The notes under the pieces: model-generated | What the model was told of the DNA's origin: nothing | The model's input: only the letters and a program-made list of their open reading frames with translations | Databases searched by the model: none | Translations under genes and position numbers: made by a program | Assembly: GCA_900554835.1 (NCBI GenBank) | Contig: USJD01000216.1 | Coordinates: 1 to 5,566, forward strand | Length of the DNA stretch: 5,566 nt | Origin: an uncultured Prevotella sp. | GTDB lineage: Bacteria; Bacteroidota; Bacteroidia; Bacteroidales; Bacteroidaceae | Direction: 5' to 3' | Shown here: positions 5,158-5,566 of the stretch, one piece after another | How the letters are laid out: the number at the start of each line of letters is the position of its first letter | How positions within the stretch are numbered: position 1 is the first letter of the stretch

Positions 5158-5566
5158 TTATTCCTTACCATAAAGATAATAATACCAGTACGTATTACCA
5201 TAGGTATCACGCAAGGCGGCATTACGTTCCATTGCATTAGGATATTTCCGTTCCAAAGTCTGGAAATCCTGGAAGTCAGCTTCCATTACTGCGTTTTTAT
5301 ATACTACTTTCGGATGTAATCTTCTGTGGGTATATAGCATCAATGCCTCCTTATAATGCTTAGGGAGCGAATCATTCTCGATATTATATTTGCTTTGCAC
5401 AAGGTGTACAAACTGATCTATCTTCTTATCCAGCAGTAATGCATTCAACTGATAGTCCAGCGGTTTCACGTAGTAGAATTTCCCTCTTATTTTCGTGCGC
5501 ATCCACTTCGGAGTGGTCCACATCATCGATTTGGTAGTCACGCTGTCTGGTATCATTGCCTTGCTG
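5158..5566 (-). CDS. C-terminal part of an unnamed protein, possibly DUF6057 family
   Basis: The frame is open to the right edge with no upstream stop, so the first visible methionine (5556-5554, MIPDSVTTKSMMW) need not be the true start; three more codons (Ser-Lys-Ala) precede it in frame. About 135 residues are visible. They are soluble-looking, without a membrane segment, rich in aromatic residues, and end in YGNTYWYYYLYGKE. The segment HYKEALMLYTHRR followed by FQDFQTLERKYP resembles, from memory, the C-terminus of the Bacteroidetes family DUF6057, whose members I recall as longer with membrane segments in the N-terminal part. That match is tentative and no function is known. It is on the same strand as the TPR protein, 80 nt upstream, and likely in the same operon. 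Confidence 0.7.
   Translation of the reverse strand, partial: SKAMIPDSVTTKSMMWTTPKWMRTKIRGKFYYVKPLDYQLNALLLDKKIDQFVHLVQSKYNIENDSLPKHYKEALMLYTHRRLHPKVVYKNAVMEADFQDFQTLERKYPNAMERNAALRDTYGNTYWYYYLYGKE

Noticed and set aside
4983..5319. Overlapping plus-strand ORFs across the start of the TPR gene and the end of its upstream neighbour
   Set aside because: They are antisense to a clear signal peptide and to the aromatic C-terminus of the upstream gene, and show no family resemblance.

Overview
The window looks like chromosomal DNA of a Bacteroidales bacterium, most likely of the Prevotella/Segatella group. Three things point there. The serC and serA products have the Bacteroidales form, including a short phosphoglycerate dehydrogenase with a lysine in place of the catalytic histidine. 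The candidate promoters fit the Bacteroidetes TTTG / TAnnTTTG pattern rather than TTGACA/TATAAT. Start codons are preceded by A/T-rich leaders without clear Shine-Dalgarno sequences. The assignment rests on recognised protein families, not on a database search.

Every convincing gene is on the minus strand, so transcription runs from right to left. (1) 5566-2544: the 3' part of an unnamed, tentatively DUF6057-like gene, then a secreted tetratricopeptide-repeat (TPR) protein, then a DbpA-type DEAD-box RNA helicase. The TPR stop and the helicase start are 2 nt apart, so these two are almost certainly co-transcribed and probably translationally coupled. (2) 2543-2279: the longest non-coding stretch, 265 bp. 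It holds a good candidate serC promoter, three copies of an 8-bp motif, and a perfect inverted repeat at the predicted transcription start. (3) 2278-262: serC and serA, 28 nt apart, covering the first two steps of phosphorylated serine biosynthesis in reverse order (SerA makes 3-phosphohydroxypyruvate, SerC transaminates it to O-phosphoserine). (4) 261-145: a 117-bp gap with a weak candidate terminator and a candidate promoter. (5) 144-1: the first 48 codons of a DUF1015 protein.

The serC-serA-DUF1015 block is the most informative part. No phosphoserine phosphatase is visible, and the third gene belongs to a family of unknown function whose N-terminus resembles ParB-like proteins, a fold that includes free-serine kinases. 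A role in phosphoserine/serine handling is a reasonable hypothesis and no more than that.

No tRNA, rRNA, CRISPR array, insertion sequence or phage gene was seen. Most of the window is ordinary core chromosome. I did not find a clear previously undescribed system.
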